A DNA stretch of 64,000 bases from Prunella strophiata (GCA_036583965.1 JAZBQD010000014.1:37310990-37374989), one strand, 5' to 3'; positions 24,237-37,590 are shown, counted from the first letter of the stretch. Notes: a model not told the origin generated them from the sequence alone. Made by a program: numbers and translations.

Positions 24237-24541
24237 GCTGCTTTTCTGGAGACAGTGATCACTTTTTGGCCATTCATCAGCGAAAGAGTGGAAAACCTGT
24301 GTTTATTTATCACCATGTGGAGAGCGTGGAGAAAAGTTTGGATACAGACAGCTATAAGGATTCCAAACAAAATTTCCGTTCTTCTTCCCACACCAAAATA
24401 AGCAAGTTGCACCCTGCAATAATTGTTAAATCAGCCTTCCCCAGGTCTGTTTATGACCCATCCCTCAATCTCTTAGCAATGACTGGTCAAGATTTGGAAG
24501 TGGAGAATCTTCCCATTCCTACAACGAATGTGATTATTGTG
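24237..24541 (+). CDS. PTPRR: PTPRR coding exon 2: start of extracellular/luminal domain
   Basis: This 305-nt exon completes codon 22 and adds 101 codons, ending exactly on a codon (phase 0) at GTG|GTAAGT. The acceptor is TTCTACAG|G. Joined to exon 1 it gives 123 residues. Segments that match my recollection of human PTPRR are CFSG, DHFLAI, SGKPVFIY, EKSLD, SAFPR, YDPSLNLLAM, GQDLEVENLPIP and NVI. Together they identify the gene. The middle (residues about 54-75, rich in Ser/Lys/Asp) differs from human and is a few residues longer as I recall it. No N-glycosylation sequon is visible in this exon. The full protein (about 650 residues in mammals) continues with a transmembrane segment, a kinase-interaction motif that binds ERK1/2, ERK5 and p38, and one cytoplasmic PTP domain that dephosphorylates the MAP-kinase activation-loop tyrosine. 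None of those parts lies in this window. Shorter isoforms known in mouse use internal promoters and would skip both exons. Confidence 0.95.
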
Positions 24542-26044
24542 GTAAGTGAGCTTTTCTGTGTTTTGGAGGGTTTTTTTTTTTTTGGTGAATAAATATGCCT
24601 GTAGATAAATAAAGATGGAATGCAGTTTTGGGTAGCCTGAATGATCATCTAAATCATGACCACTTGTCTTGAATTTCTTTGCTTTGATGGAATTTGCATT
24701 CATATAATCATGCTCTGATTAACAGTCTGGTGAGCCAGTGCAGAATATAGCCTCTCTCTAGGTAATGACCTTACCTTTGTCTCAAATGCTGTTGATCCTC
24801 TTTTCTTGACTGATGTTCGGACAGTTTTTACTAGATAGGCTTTAAACTTATTCTGCATAGGTCACCAGAAAATGTACTTCAGGGAACTATTCTACAGAGG
24901 CAGTGAGATTTTAAAAGGGTGACATAAAGATTTCATTCACTTCTGTTCCTCTGGTAAATCCACCATTATGCTTACTTAGCTGTTTTGAAAAAAAAAAAAA
25001 AATCCTGTTTCTTGCAAAGAATAAGAACTTAGTTTTTGTTGGTGTATGCACTTCTTCTGGGACATATGGACTGGGGACCCTCCACTGTCAGTTAACTCTG
25101 TGTGTGACCTTTCCCATTCTGAAGATGGTGATGGCAGTGCTCCTTCCTGCAGTGAAGGGTGTGTCAGTTTAGCCATGTACTGGTGCTGCCCTGCTGCATC
25201 CTCACCCTTCATGCCAGTGGAGCAGCCTGCTGTCAGGAGAGCTGTCCTTGGTGGGGTGCACAGTACAGTCTGTCTGTGTTCTGCACAGACACTGCTTTCC
25301 TCACCCCCATGTGTGGGCAGCTCTCCTTGATTCCTGGAGGGAAGAAGAGCTTATGATGGCTTATGCACTCGCTAGAGTGAACCAAGAAAGATGAAAGTGA
25401 AATCTGTAAATTGCTCATTTCAGAGGAGGATGAGAGATTAAAAGGGAATGGACTTTACAAACAAGGAAAAAAGAGCACAGAACACAAGAGCATGTTAGTG
25501 TTTCAGAATCCCATACTAGTTCCCTGTATGGTACTCTAGAGATCTGTCCCTCATGAATGCACCAAATGCAATAGAATAGTGACAATGAAAAGAATCATCA
25601 GTGTGAAAAAAAGACAGTACTAGTTTTATTTGTTCATTATTAGTTTTAGCAGCTAACAAGTACTGTCAGGGAACTAGGCTCAAAAAGCTGTGCTCTGGGC
25701 TTGTTGCAACCCATACAACTCGTCATCTGAGTTTAGATGGCTAGCATTGTTAGTGGACTAGCTATGTGGAAGTATCCATATCAGAGCAAAATAAGGTACA
25801 GTCAGTCTTGCTTTACTGGGGACAGGCCAACTGCAAACCAAGTCCCAATACTGAATGGTATTGATCAAGGGAAGGAGATGCCAAGCAAGCTGGATGTCTC
25901 TATCCTCAAAGCTAGCCTAAGCCAGCAGGCCAACTCTGTAGTGAAGGTACCTGCTCTCTTCTTTCCAGTGCAAGCATTATTTCACTTCTGCTCAAGGTGA
26001 AACCTTTCTATTAGTACAAGGAACTCAGAATAGGCATGGCCCTG

Positions 26045-26045
<1 letters not shown>

Positions 26046-26086
<41 letters not shown>
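26046..26086 (+). repeat. uninterrupted run of 41 T
   Basis: The longest homopolymer in the window. No polyadenylation signal lies at the expected place on the minus strand, and no flanking target duplication was found, so a processed-retrocopy tail is not supported. It is most simply a slippage-expanded T tract in intron 2. Confidence 0.9.
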
Positions 26087-29000
26087 CATTAGATGACACT
26101 GTTACCTATGAATTGTTATTTTAGTAGGGTTTTGCACAGTTAAGGAGAGCCGTGGTCCTGAACTAGTAATGGGAGAATCCTGCAAAATATTCTAGGGCTA
26201 CCCTGATTTTAGCTGACTGGCTCTATGCCTGTATTAAAATCTAAATGAGGCAGATTTTCAATTGGCAGATAAACTCACATTAAAAAAAGGTCCACTAAAT
26301 CTATATTAAGTTCTCATTAAGTGACTTTGGTCTGAGGCTTTGCTACTGCATTTCTAAGATGGAGCTGCTGCTCTGAAGCCTTCTGTTCTGGCTGAGAACC
26401 ATATGTACTTTAAGCGGAGGTATAACAGCGTGAGCTAATCATGACATGAAAGCTGTTTATTGCTTAGGTTCTTCAGCTGTCTCTGGATGTGCTGAAGGAC
26501 AGTGGGTTTGGTTTGTTTCTAATGTCATCCTTTCAGAAAAAGCCTTTGGGGAATCATATGTTTGAAGCCAAAGTGCTGTGAGTCAGACAGTGTGTTGGAC
26601 TAATCCCACTAATCAGAATTTTGAAGATGCCTTCTTTAAAAGGGCAGCTGTCCCACAACAGGGTGGTTGCCATAATCCAAGCACAGCCCTGCTCTTTCCA
26701 GGTTTCTGTATTTCAACATTCTGTTTCTCCCTCTTGAATGTCACCTGAAGTAGATTGTAGTGTTAAGGTAATTACCAAGGGAAGCTGGTTTGTTTTGAAT
26801 TGCATGTGTATCACTCCCTCTTTGTTTTGAATTAGCACTTACTGCCTGTTGCTGCTTTCTGGTTTTTTATATATAGGGCAAGTGTCAATGTTTGTTGTTT
26901 TGCCCTGGCTGACCGTTTTTGTTCCAGCCTTTAGCAATATTGTTGGTTGCTCAACTTGAAAGAGCAGTTGCTACTGTTAGAGCTTCCTGTAATCCAGTTA
27001 CATGACTGGTGCACATTGTGATTTAGTATGAAAGCCAGCAACATTTTTTTTTTTTTTTTTTTAACAAATCTATGCTCTGTTGGCTCTGCAGAGGAGAGGA
27101 AACTGAATTCAAGCTAATTTCAGTGACTTAAGATCCATTTTCTTCATGATTAAGGTGGAAAGGTAGGGTGAATGGATGCCTAATGGAGAGCTATTACAAG
27201 GTTACATTTTGTGCTAAGGACTAAGCCATCTGACAAGGAAAATGTTGCCAATGCACAGCAGAATGCTGTGAAGCCAAGAATTCTGCAGGTATTGTGACAA
27301 AAAGTGATGTTTTGTGACTCTAACAATAAAGAATGCATTAAGAAGTCATTTTACTGTAACTGAGGATAGTGTAGTGCTTGTTTGCCTAAGTGAGGAAGAG
27401 GAGGTATTTATTTTCTGGGAGGGAATTTTATATTATTAAAGGCAATCCCATTACCTGATACTAAGTTCCTGTTGTTTGTGTGTGAATGTGTGTGTTCAGT
27501 TCACCTTGTTTATTGAAGGAAGTGAGGACAATTCAGAGCTCTTAGAGGCATTTTGACTGTTCTATAAATGCCTTAGTGCTTACCCATATGTTCTGTTTAG
27601 CTGTCTCTCTAGATGATGTGAGACTAAGTCATCTGAAAATTGCTTGGATAACATACAGAGTTACATAATTTTTTGTAATACTTGAGTTTTCTATTTGTAA
27701 GCTTTTATTTTGCATTTCAGAAACCATATACTCACTGAAGGTATTAGAGAATTAGAAGTGCAGTGAACAAGTTCTCAAAATGTTTTTGTTTATTCCAAGT
27801 CTTTACAATTCTGAATGTGAGAGCCACAAAGGTCGAGACAGTACATGGAAAGTGGGAACATAATGTGGATAATCACGTATGATAGAAAATATCGTCTAAC
27901 ATACTTATTAAGAAAAACCCCAAAACACATAAAAACATGTACACAGTTAGGGCTGAACTTGAGAGAAAAGCAGAAGGACTTGTAGTAAGGGTTACAGCTC
28001 AGACTAGGTCTAAATTATCACCTCATGGATATGCTAAAGCATCATCCCTTGTAACCTGATGTAGTTTGGTCTGTCTAAAGCCTCTCTCAGGCACACAAGT
28101 GTATTGGACCAAGCTACTCAGATGCTTTTTTCATGTGCATCCTGTGAAGTGTTTCAGAAATATAAAGGTAATACACTTGCTCAACATATCAAAATTTTCT
28201 GTTTCACACCTCAGTCTTACTATACACCTTCTTATATAAACATGAAATTTGTTTCTTTTTCCATTGCTTAGGAATTCCACAGTGCTGTACTGTAGCCTAA
28301 AATTCATTTCAGCTCTTTTTGTTTGATTTACATGAGTGTTACTGAACTGAATTGATTTAATTAGTTTCTTTCAGCTGATGTCAATGGGACATATGATTCA
28401 CAGACAGCCACAAAGAGTTTTTCTTTGCCTTTTCCATGGCATTTTGTGTAGGGCTGTGTAATGCTGAATGGCTCAGAGCTATAGCTTTCCCATACCATCA
28501 CATCTATTTTGTCTCCAATATTTGAACTATTTATTTTCAATCATGCTGAAGAGCACAAGTAAGAACTTCAGGTGCTACTACTTTGAGAGAGGATTCAGTG
28601 GAAGAATAAAGCACAACAACATATGTATCTATAAGTAGATATTCATGTGGGAGCCAGCTATTCAGGCTGATATCTATTAAGCTATCTAGCATGTTTCTAA
28701 ACACTTTCTGGATTACTAGGGACTTAATATAGGTCAGAGACCATATCAAATAGGCAGACTAGATGTGATCATCCTGATTTGGAGATTAGTACTGACATGG
28801 ACCATTTCCACATCAGTTTTCTCACAGCCAGAGAACAGTACCAGATGCATTTAATCTCCTAGTATAATACAGCCTTGATATCTACTTCAAGGTGAGTTCC
28901 CTAATTCCAAATGGCTGTAGTGACAAGATCCATTGATGATAATGGGTGCTTAGGCACCAACTGCACTGTTCATGAACTACCTGTTATATATACTCATACA

Positions 29001-29946
29001 CACACACAGGCATGTACATTTAGTGACATCATAATCTGGAGTTGATCCCAGCTTAAACAACACATTTTATGTTGAAATAATGTGGAAATCCTTTCCAAAT
29101 CTAGACACAGTTCAAGTAAGTGGGCTTCTTCTGGGTGGGTTTGGGTAGCTGAAAACCATGTGGCTGTGAAACCACAGCAGAACTGCTTTTACACTTATGT
29201 CAGATTCATCCCACAAATACTGCTGTATTCTCTTATATAACTTTCTTCATTCTACATACTCAGAAAAGATGCATCTTTTGCTGACTTGATGACATGGCCT
29301 TAGATGTATAAGTTTATTTCTCCTTTAATTCCCCATATCCTGATGTGTCAGGTTTAATTTTCAGCATCAAAGCCCAGAATTTGTTTAAATTATTTGTTCC
29401 TAAATTTTATTTCACCTTCTCACACCTCTTCTCTGCTGGAAATGTCTATTTTCTAATTCTTTGTACTCTTTATAAGTCATGGCTTCCACATGAAACATCT
29501 CTGAGTTTCTCTAGGAGCACACAAGACATCTGCTTGCTTCTTCCTTGAAAAGACCAGCGAAACAGGGTACATAGTAGTCTGGTTCCCATTTTCTGCTGAG
29601 CATTGTAATTCTTTCCACTGACTGGTTTTGTTGGGGGGGAGGGGCATAAGAAGAACTCTATGAAAATATTCTGATAAAAAGGGGCAGGCATCCAATTATT
29701 TCCAGTCCAAAAAATGTTTTCCCTGAAGCTGCCTCTTTTATGAAGACATTTAATATAGATTTCCTTTCATGAACATAGAGCACTATGAAATTTCCCATAA
29801 TTTTTTGGCAATTTTTTATTTTTTTTTACTTTTAATTTTACTTTTTACTTTTCTTTAAATGAAAAATGGATTTTTCTTCTCACTGGCAATTTGGTAATAC
29901 AAGATGCCTTCTTTTTCAAGGCTAAGTCACTGAGTTTTACTGAATG

Positions 29947-30050
29947 AGAGGAGTAGGAGAGAGCCCTCTGAGTCCCAGCACCAAGTTGCGTGTGATCTTT
30001 CTGCAGGCCAGAAGGGAAATGACCTTCTGAGAATCCCTTGCAAGACAAGA
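29947..30050 (+). repeat. unclassified interspersed repeat, copy A (inverted partner at 30760-30874)
   Basis: The core 29947-30000 (gaggagtagga ... gagccctctgag ... cagcacca ... tgtgatcttt) is clearly homologous to the reverse complement of 30817-30874, with weaker similarity extending to about 30050. Strand here is arbitrary. The family is not recognised. It could be an old LTR fragment. Confidence 0.6.
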
Positions 30051-30759
30051 AGATGCTCTAATAACATTTTTTTCACTTTTAGCCTTTCTCACTTTTCCCC
30101 CAGCTGTTCACTTGACTGACTGTTTTTCCAGAATCTCTTATTATTCTTTTTCCTGATGCTGAATACCATGCCTTTGCATAAGATGAAATATCTTCCTTTC
30201 TTCAGTTCTCTTTGTTAGGAACTCTTCCATCTCTCAAATGCTTGTGTCAGCCTCTGCTGGCTCAGCATCCACCCAGTTTAGTGGCCCAGTAAGCCCATGA
30301 TGAACAATCAGTAAAGGTATCTTGAAATGTTGCAGTCTCAGTCTGATAAATATGCATAGAAGTCTGTGAAAAATTTTGATAGCAAAGCATGATCCATTAG
30401 ACAGAAATTTAGGATTACTTTTAGGAGACTACAGAATAAAAGTCATTTTCTTTGAGACCTAGAGAAGGAAAGAGGATTGGGGAAGTTCTTAAAAAAGAAG
30501 AGGCGCAGTTTCTAAAGCAAGTGATTTGATGCTTTGCTTCATGTGTTGCATGATATATTATACTACAGTCAATTTAAAAGTTATTCAAAATTTTAGGTTT
30601 ATCATCCCATCACACCTTGTACAGTAATGCCCTGATGTTCTCTGGGATAGATGTATGTCTATGAAGTTCTATGTATTTCTAGATATACTTATGCTATATT
30701 GCAATAATAGAAGTGACAAAGGAGCTGCTTTTTTGAATACTGTGCCTGACCCTGGGGTC

Positions 30760-30874
30760 TCAGCCTCTCGTCTGTCAAATTCTGACTCAAAAAAACCCAT
30801 TTACTTGTGTGTGTGTAAAGATCATACACAGTCTGGTGCTGCAACTCAGAGGGCTCTTTGCATCCTACTCCTCC
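30760..30874 (-). repeat. unclassified interspersed repeat, copy B (inverted partner of 29947-30050)
   Basis: Reverse-complement copy of the repeat above. The shared core is 30817-30874, and the two copies diverge by roughly a fifth of bases by eye. In translation both carry a KDHTQ-x-GA-x-TQRAL string, but stops and frame breaks surround it, so this is shared ancestry of a repeat and not a gene. The arms are about 0.8 kb apart. Confidence 0.6.
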
Positions 30875-33800
30875 TAGGTGGTAAGAGTACCCTAAGCTCT
30901 CTCCCTCTGTAGACCTTGTGAAGAGATGGTAAAAATACTTTTGAAAGTGTATTAAGCTAAAACAATGGATTGAAAATAAGTCAAAAAATATGAGTGAGAA
31001 GAACAAGTAGTCCATAAATGACAGGTCAATCAAATGGTGCTGGGGCAAACAGCCAAGCTAACTATCTGTGAAATATAACGAAAAGTCAAATGTCATGTTT
31101 TGTCACTGAACATCTGTTATTGCCAGCCTAAGAAAGGGGTTGGCACTAGCCCAGGCAAAGAAGGCATAAATAGAAAATCATGTCTCTTCAGTGACTTCTC
31201 AAAGGAGCTTTTTGAGGTATAAGGTCTTAGAATCTGGTGAAGTATCAACTGTATCCATCTCCATTTCCAGGTCATGTATTTGTGCAATGCTTGGAATAGC
31301 AGAGGACAAGTGCCATGCTGTTAGTGAAATTTTAAGATCTTATTATAATTACAGTGCTGAATTGTTAACAAGCTCTAAATCTTAGTCACACATTTCAAGA
31401 GTGGGTAGTATCAGTCAATACACTTAGTGTGATTGTTCTAATCACTGTTGTGTCTTTTTCCATTTTACATTGTGACCCCAAGTATCAGGTCTTCACAGTA
31501 TTTGGCTTCCACACTCAAGTCCACCTTCTAGTAAGAGATTGATGCTCGCCATTTACTCCTTAAGTTATTATACTGGACATAACATATCTGCAGCAAGCCC
31601 TGCAAATAGACCTAGTAGCCTGCAGCTCTGTCATTCTGGATTTTGTTTGCACAAAGAAATCTAGAGTCTGCATTAGTTGGCCTCATTTGCTTTCTGCTTC
31701 CTTCTGTGCACTTCAGCAGGGGTAATTGCATACTGAACCATTAGCATGGTATTGTGTTTGCTGTCAGTCTTTGTGGAAAACAGGAATGATTGCATTAGGT
31801 TGGTTGTAACATGCACTAAAACCTCCTTAAGGCACTTTTTTGTCATCTGATTTGCAAAATGTTGAAAGAATGTTAGTAGGATATTCAGCAACCTAGTGCT
31901 TTGATTGATTATCTTACTGATGGCAACTTTGGGGATGCTTTTGTAACATTCAGTGGGATGTTGCACTTGCACAAAAGCTGGTCATATCTTTCACAAATTG
32001 CCCATATCCTCTTAAATCACAACGTTCCTTTTCCTGCATTTTTAGTGAAGGGAAGATGTTTCTTGAAGTCATTTAATTTTTTTCATAAGCTGCACCGTTT
32101 AAATGAAAACAGGATTTCAGGAGCAGGCATGTTATATGTTTTTAAGCTAAAGCCTAAAGTTTCATTGACAGCTAGCCTTGGGCGGTTTCTCTAAAGGAAG
32201 TATCAGCTGTTGCATATTTCTTTCAACTGTGTATTCATGTTACTGGCCAATCCCAGCTATAAATTAAATACCTGTGTGTAGCAGAACAGAATCTGCTTAT
32301 GTTATCCCATTCTTCAAATATGTGAATCTTTTCCTCTAGGAAAAATCTTTATTAATTGATAATTTTAATTTTTTTAAGCATTCCCATGAAATTAAATTCA
32401 GATACAGTTGCAGCCAAAGCAAGATCTTCAGTGTTACTTTAGCTGTATACCCAGGTGGAGGAGGCCTGGCTCAAAGCCTTGCTCTAAAGGAGGTAGGGGA
32501 GAAAACTGAATTGAGCTTTTTCTCATTTCACATTATCTAGTTCCTGAGCTAAGGGGTAGAGAGGACCACTTTTCTCATACTCTCAGATGAAATTACTTGT
32601 TTGACCCAAATCACATTGTGTCAAGTAACTGAAAATTCAGAGAAGTGTCATTCTAGGGCTGATCCAGTACAAATGTCTTGTATGTGTTTTGATGTGGTCT
32701 CCAAAAGAGGGACCGACCCCCCCCCCATCCTCCAAACAAACAACAAAGCTCCCCAAGACCTGCCCCCCGCCCCTTGTTTCTTACATGGCCCCATTTATTC
32801 CTCTGATTGAAAAAGGCTTCTATACTGTTTTTGTGCTATGCTGTACTGAATTCCAGAAGACACAGAGATTTAAACAAAAGTGGAAAGTCTTTGGCTTTTT
32901 TATGACAGTGTCCAAACTGCACTTTGGTTGTTTTGGCGTTTGAGTTCAGAGGACTCCTCACTGGAATTGGAATTGCACTGACTTCATTACCTAGAACAGT
33001 ACAGACAGGCTTGTACTTCAGAAGTTCAGGAGGTTGCTCTACCTCTATCAATGTTCTCTTTTCCTCTTACAAGTGAGTGGAAACCTATTACTCCCTAAAT
33101 TGGACTAAGGAAAGGGAAAGTTTCCTGGCATAGGGTTACAGGTGCCATCACTAGAATCACACATGCTTTATGTTCAAAATCATAAATAAGCTAGATGGCC
33201 CTATTGAGATCATGAGACCCACCAATAGAAGATCAGTGACTACTTCCCACAATAAATCTGTGCATTGTGTTGATAATGCTCAGGAATAAATAATCCAGAA
33301 GCACTTCTTAAAAATTCTTTTAGCACCCTCAGAGAACTATTTTTGTGAAAACCCAAGTCCCCTACAGAAACATTTAAAAGGCAGTTAAAGGGCACTCAGA
33401 TAAAAGACAGCAAGACATCATGTGTTTCCTTATCAGTCAATGTTTTGTTGGATCTGGCAGTTCAGCCTCTGGAATAATCCTTCTGGTTCTTCACTTCTGA
33501 CTTTGTTGTTAGGAAAAGTGACAGCTTCTATAAAGTTCCCTAATAGATGGTTCATAATGTGCTCCTGTGTGTAACCCCTTAAATATTAAGCCTTCTAAAA
33601 ACTACTTTTGAAAAATAAAAATGTCCCACATTATTTTTATATCATGACATTAATATGTGATATTTTAAAACACAGTTTTAAATTTTTGAATAAGCCAAAC
33701 AATGTTTGAATCAGCCAAACAATATTTTGGAGCAGAAGATGATCTCCTGAATTTACTTTTTAAAATGCTTCCTCAGTCTAGCGTTTCTGCACTTTGGCAT

Positions 33801-34519
33801 CTCTTTTGTAAAGAATAAATATTGGATTCTGAAATTAAATGCACGGCCTCAGATGGTACTGGGGTTTAAGTGTGATAGCATAGCTCTCAGTTGAATTATG
33901 TTTTTTCAGTCACCTCAATATCAGACTGGTTCATGGAAAGGGGAATAGTCCAGGGAAGTAAGCAGAGAGGTACAAATTCTTCTTCTGTCTTTTGTCTTGT
34001 TGCTGAAAGCATTTAAGTGGTGTTCACTGTCCTTCCTTTGAAGGTCAGCCATGACTGATGATTTGTAATGGAGCTAATTCTTACTTGTCTCTGCACCACA
34101 ATAAACTGGTGGAAAATACTTTCAGTGGATACAGTGCTTTAAATTGAGTATAGGATAGATGCATCATGAAGAGTGTCAGGGGTATATATCAAGACTGCTA
34201 AAATAATAGTGTAGAAAGGTGATTGACTAGCATATGTTATGTCAATGTTTATTTAAACATGAATTGTAACAGATTTACATTTGAACCTTTTTTAGCTGTT
34301 GGAGAATAATAGTGGAACGTCTGCTTTGTACAAATTTGGCTGAGATCACATGTTCTCCTTGGGAATAGTCATTGTTCATAAACTGTAGCATAGAAATCAA
34401 TGACAATGTAAATGAATTTTTTTTTCATTTAAAATATGCTAAATCAAATTTATACAATGTCACTGATTGAATTGCATTTCATTTTTTTTGTCCATTTTTC
34501 TGTTGATACTTTCAAAAGT

Positions 34520-34958
34520 ACCTTGAGCACATCCAGAGGAGAGCAACAAGATTGGTAAGGGGTTTGGAACACAAACCCTGTGAGGAATGACTGAGGCAGC
34601 TGGGGGTGTTTAGCCTGGAGAAAAGGAGACTCAGGGGTGACCTTATCACTCCCTGAAGAATGGTTGTAGTCAGGTGGGAGTTGGTCTCTTTCTCCAGGCA
34701 GCAACTGACAGAACAAGAGGTCACAGTCTTAAGCTGTGCCAAGGGAAACATAGGTTGGATATTATGAAAAAGTTTTTTACAGAAAGGGTGATAAAGTACT
34801 GGAACTGTCTGCCCAGGGAGATCACCATCCCTGGGTGTAATTTAAAAAAAGACTGGATGTGGCACTCAGTGCCATGATCTAGTTGAGGTGTTAGGGCTGG
34901 GTTGGACTTGATGATCTTGAAGTTCTCTTCTAGCCTAGTCATTCTCTGTGTGATTCTG
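34520..34958 (+). repeat. CR1 LINE fragment, sense
   Basis: A CR1 3' end in sense orientation: 'catccagaggagagcaacaag' near 34528, 'gcctggagaaaaggagactcag' near 34613-34634, 'caagggaaacataggttgga' near 34739, 'gggctgggttggacttgatga' near 34893, ending 'tgtgtgattctg', the CR1 terminal motif. It is truncated at the 5' side, as is usual for CR1. Confidence 0.9.
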
Positions 34959-37252
34959 CATGTGAATAAAAGTTATCTTTTTGCTGGTACTAATTGTACC
35001 AGTAATCTTGTTTTCTTTTTGAAAACAGACTCGGGGAAGTAAGGATCACTTCTTTTATGGTCTTGTGGTGTTCTGGCAACACTTACAGCTTTCTGCTTTG
35101 TTTAGCCAAATTGTTGCTGATATGCTTTCTTTGTGCAACACATAGTATGTTGTCTAATTAAGAACACAGCTCTGGAGGCTACTCTTTACAAATGTATATG
35201 ATATTTCAATTTCGTGTAGAAAAGTAATTTCATGTTTTAACAGTTTATTTTCAGGTACTGTAACACATATTCTTATAGGGGTGCAGTCTTCTGAGCTGTC
35301 AGTCCTTTAAAACATAAATGTTTTGGATGAGTGGAAGAATGACCTTAAATACTGTATTCTTAAAGCCTTTCTATTCTTTAGGCAAAGTAAAGCTGCAACA
35401 GTAGAGAAATTATACTTCTTGTTTTAGGCTGAGGATGAAAAATAAGCAGACATTGTCCCCAAAACCTTTCTCACAGGCTTTCTCTGAAATGGGGTTACAA
35501 GATGCTGTGGCTCTGCCTAAGTAGCTACAATAAAAGTGTGTACATGCAATAGAAATTAACTTGAAAATTAAAAATACTCCCCTTTCCCCCCATCCTTTCT
35601 GTTTAAACTGTAGCTACATTAATTAAAGACCTCTCCCCTTTGTACCTTGGCTACTCTGACATATGCCTGATTTCAAGGGTGTCTAGACTGACCCTGGTAG
35701 AATCCCTGTTAAAGGAGGGCTGTGGTGGGAGAAGGGAAAGTAGCTAATAGCTGGAGCAACATCCCTCTGCATGCTCTATACATTTGTGGTTGGGCATAAA
35801 TGACTGAGGTTGAGCAAAGAGGGAAAGATAAACTGCATGCATAAAAGACCACACAAATAATGAAATACTAAGAAGTCTCTAGAATGCTGATCAATGTATT
35901 AATAATAATAATAAAACCAAACAACAAAATAACAGCAACTGACTCCTCTAGTAATGGGTCAAGGGCAATAATTGAATAGATAGATATATGATTTGAAATC
36001 CATAGACTAAATAAAAAATCTGATTGTGGCTTTAATTTTTAAATATACTTTGTAAGAATCTGCCTGAAAATAGATATAAACTTTAATGAAATAACTCTAA
36101 TGTGAGGCTTTTGGTAATGAATGAATTAGAAAACCATATGGATGCATTAAGCAGAGTAATTAATGTACCATACACAAAAGTAGGACATCCATAAATCATT
36201 TATGATGTCCTCTTCATCAGTTCTTGGCTCTTTGAGTCTTAATTGAAATACAGGGTAGCTGGATATTAGAAAAACTACATTTGCTAGTCAGATAACAGAC
36301 AACTTTCATTAAAGCATTAATTAATTTTAGAAGGCTGAGGACCTGATCCATTAAAAGTACTTGCAGAACAGTGCTACTTTAGTCATGTTTGGGGTTTTTT
36401 TTTTTTTTCTATTTTAATTACTCTCTTCCTCTGGTCAATGCAAGTTGTGTTCTACTTTAACTTGCTCAGCAAGCATGATGGAATACTACTGTGTTTATAG
36501 AATTAACTATTGAATTTCCCAGACAATTCCAAATGCTTCTACTGGCTGTATGGTACAGTTACAAAAGTAAGGTAGTCTATTATTTACAGTGACTGTCAGT
36601 GAGTCTATTTCCTCTTTCAAAGGCAGAGATTGAGGACCTTTTTTAGGCAGCTCATTATATGCCCAGTCCTTCAATGTCAGTAGGAACAAGGGAACACTGA
36701 AGAAAATACCTTTTTGTGGGTTTTTTCACTTTTCTTGTATTTAAACATAATAATTTAAACTCTAATTTTATAATCCTTAATAGTGATCTAATTTCATTAC
36801 TAAGATGGCCAAAATGAATATTTTGTATCACTCTTATAAAATGAGAGCATTTTATAAATGCTGAAATTAATGTGAGACTTGAACTATAAGCTTATTCTGC
36901 CAAAGAGGTACACCTGTGGCAAAATTATCAGGGTTGTTGTAGTAAAATAACTTAAGGAAAAATTTTAACCAGGAAATGGATTTACGCTATTGGTTCTAAA
37001 AATACACAAGATTCAGTCTGACAATAATATTATATAGTTAGAATAGTACCTCTTTGCATGGTGATAAATATGTTAAGAAAAGGTAGAGATAGGCAGTTCA
37101 TTTTCAAGTGCCATATTTATTTCTGTTCATGTGTTATGAGTAGGATGTTTTTGTATTCAATTTTTCTTTATTCAAAGTCAGGGACTAAACAATGTTGTAG
37201 ATAATGAAAAAAACTCTTGTAATGTAAAATAATGATAGAACATATTAAGACT

Positions 37253-37590
37253 ATCACAGAATCACAGAATTAACTATGTTGCAAAAGAGCTCTGAGATCA
37301 TTGAGTCCAACCTATGACATAACACCACCTTGTCAACCAGACCATGGCACTGAGTGCCACATCCACTGTTTTCCTAAATATCTCTAGGGACAGTGAGTCC
37401 ACCACTTCCCTGGACAGCACATTCCAGTGCCCAGTCAGCCTTTCTGTGAAGAATTTCCTCCTGATGTCCACCCTAACCTTGCCCTGGTGCAGCTTAAGAC
37501 TCTGTCCTCTTGTCCTGTTGCTGTTTGCCTGGGAGAAGAGACCAACCCCCACCTGCTACAGCCTCCTTTCAGGTGGATGTAGAGAGTGAG
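37253..37590 (-). repeat. CR1 LINE fragment, antisense
   Basis: It starts with two copies of ATCACAGA (the reverse of the CR1 3' octamer repeat), then 'gagtccaacctatgacataac', 'actgagtgccacatccactg' and 'ctgtcctcttgtcctgttgc' landmarks. The 3' terminus is intact and the 5' side is truncated at about 37590. The frames on both strands are repeat-derived and not genes. Confidence 0.9.

Noticed and set aside
31673..32194. Overlapping 99-codon minus and 97-codon plus frames, considered as a retro-pseudogene or transposon ORF
   Set aside because: No recognisable domain, no poly(A) or target duplications, and two frames open on opposite strands is expected by chance in 64 kb.
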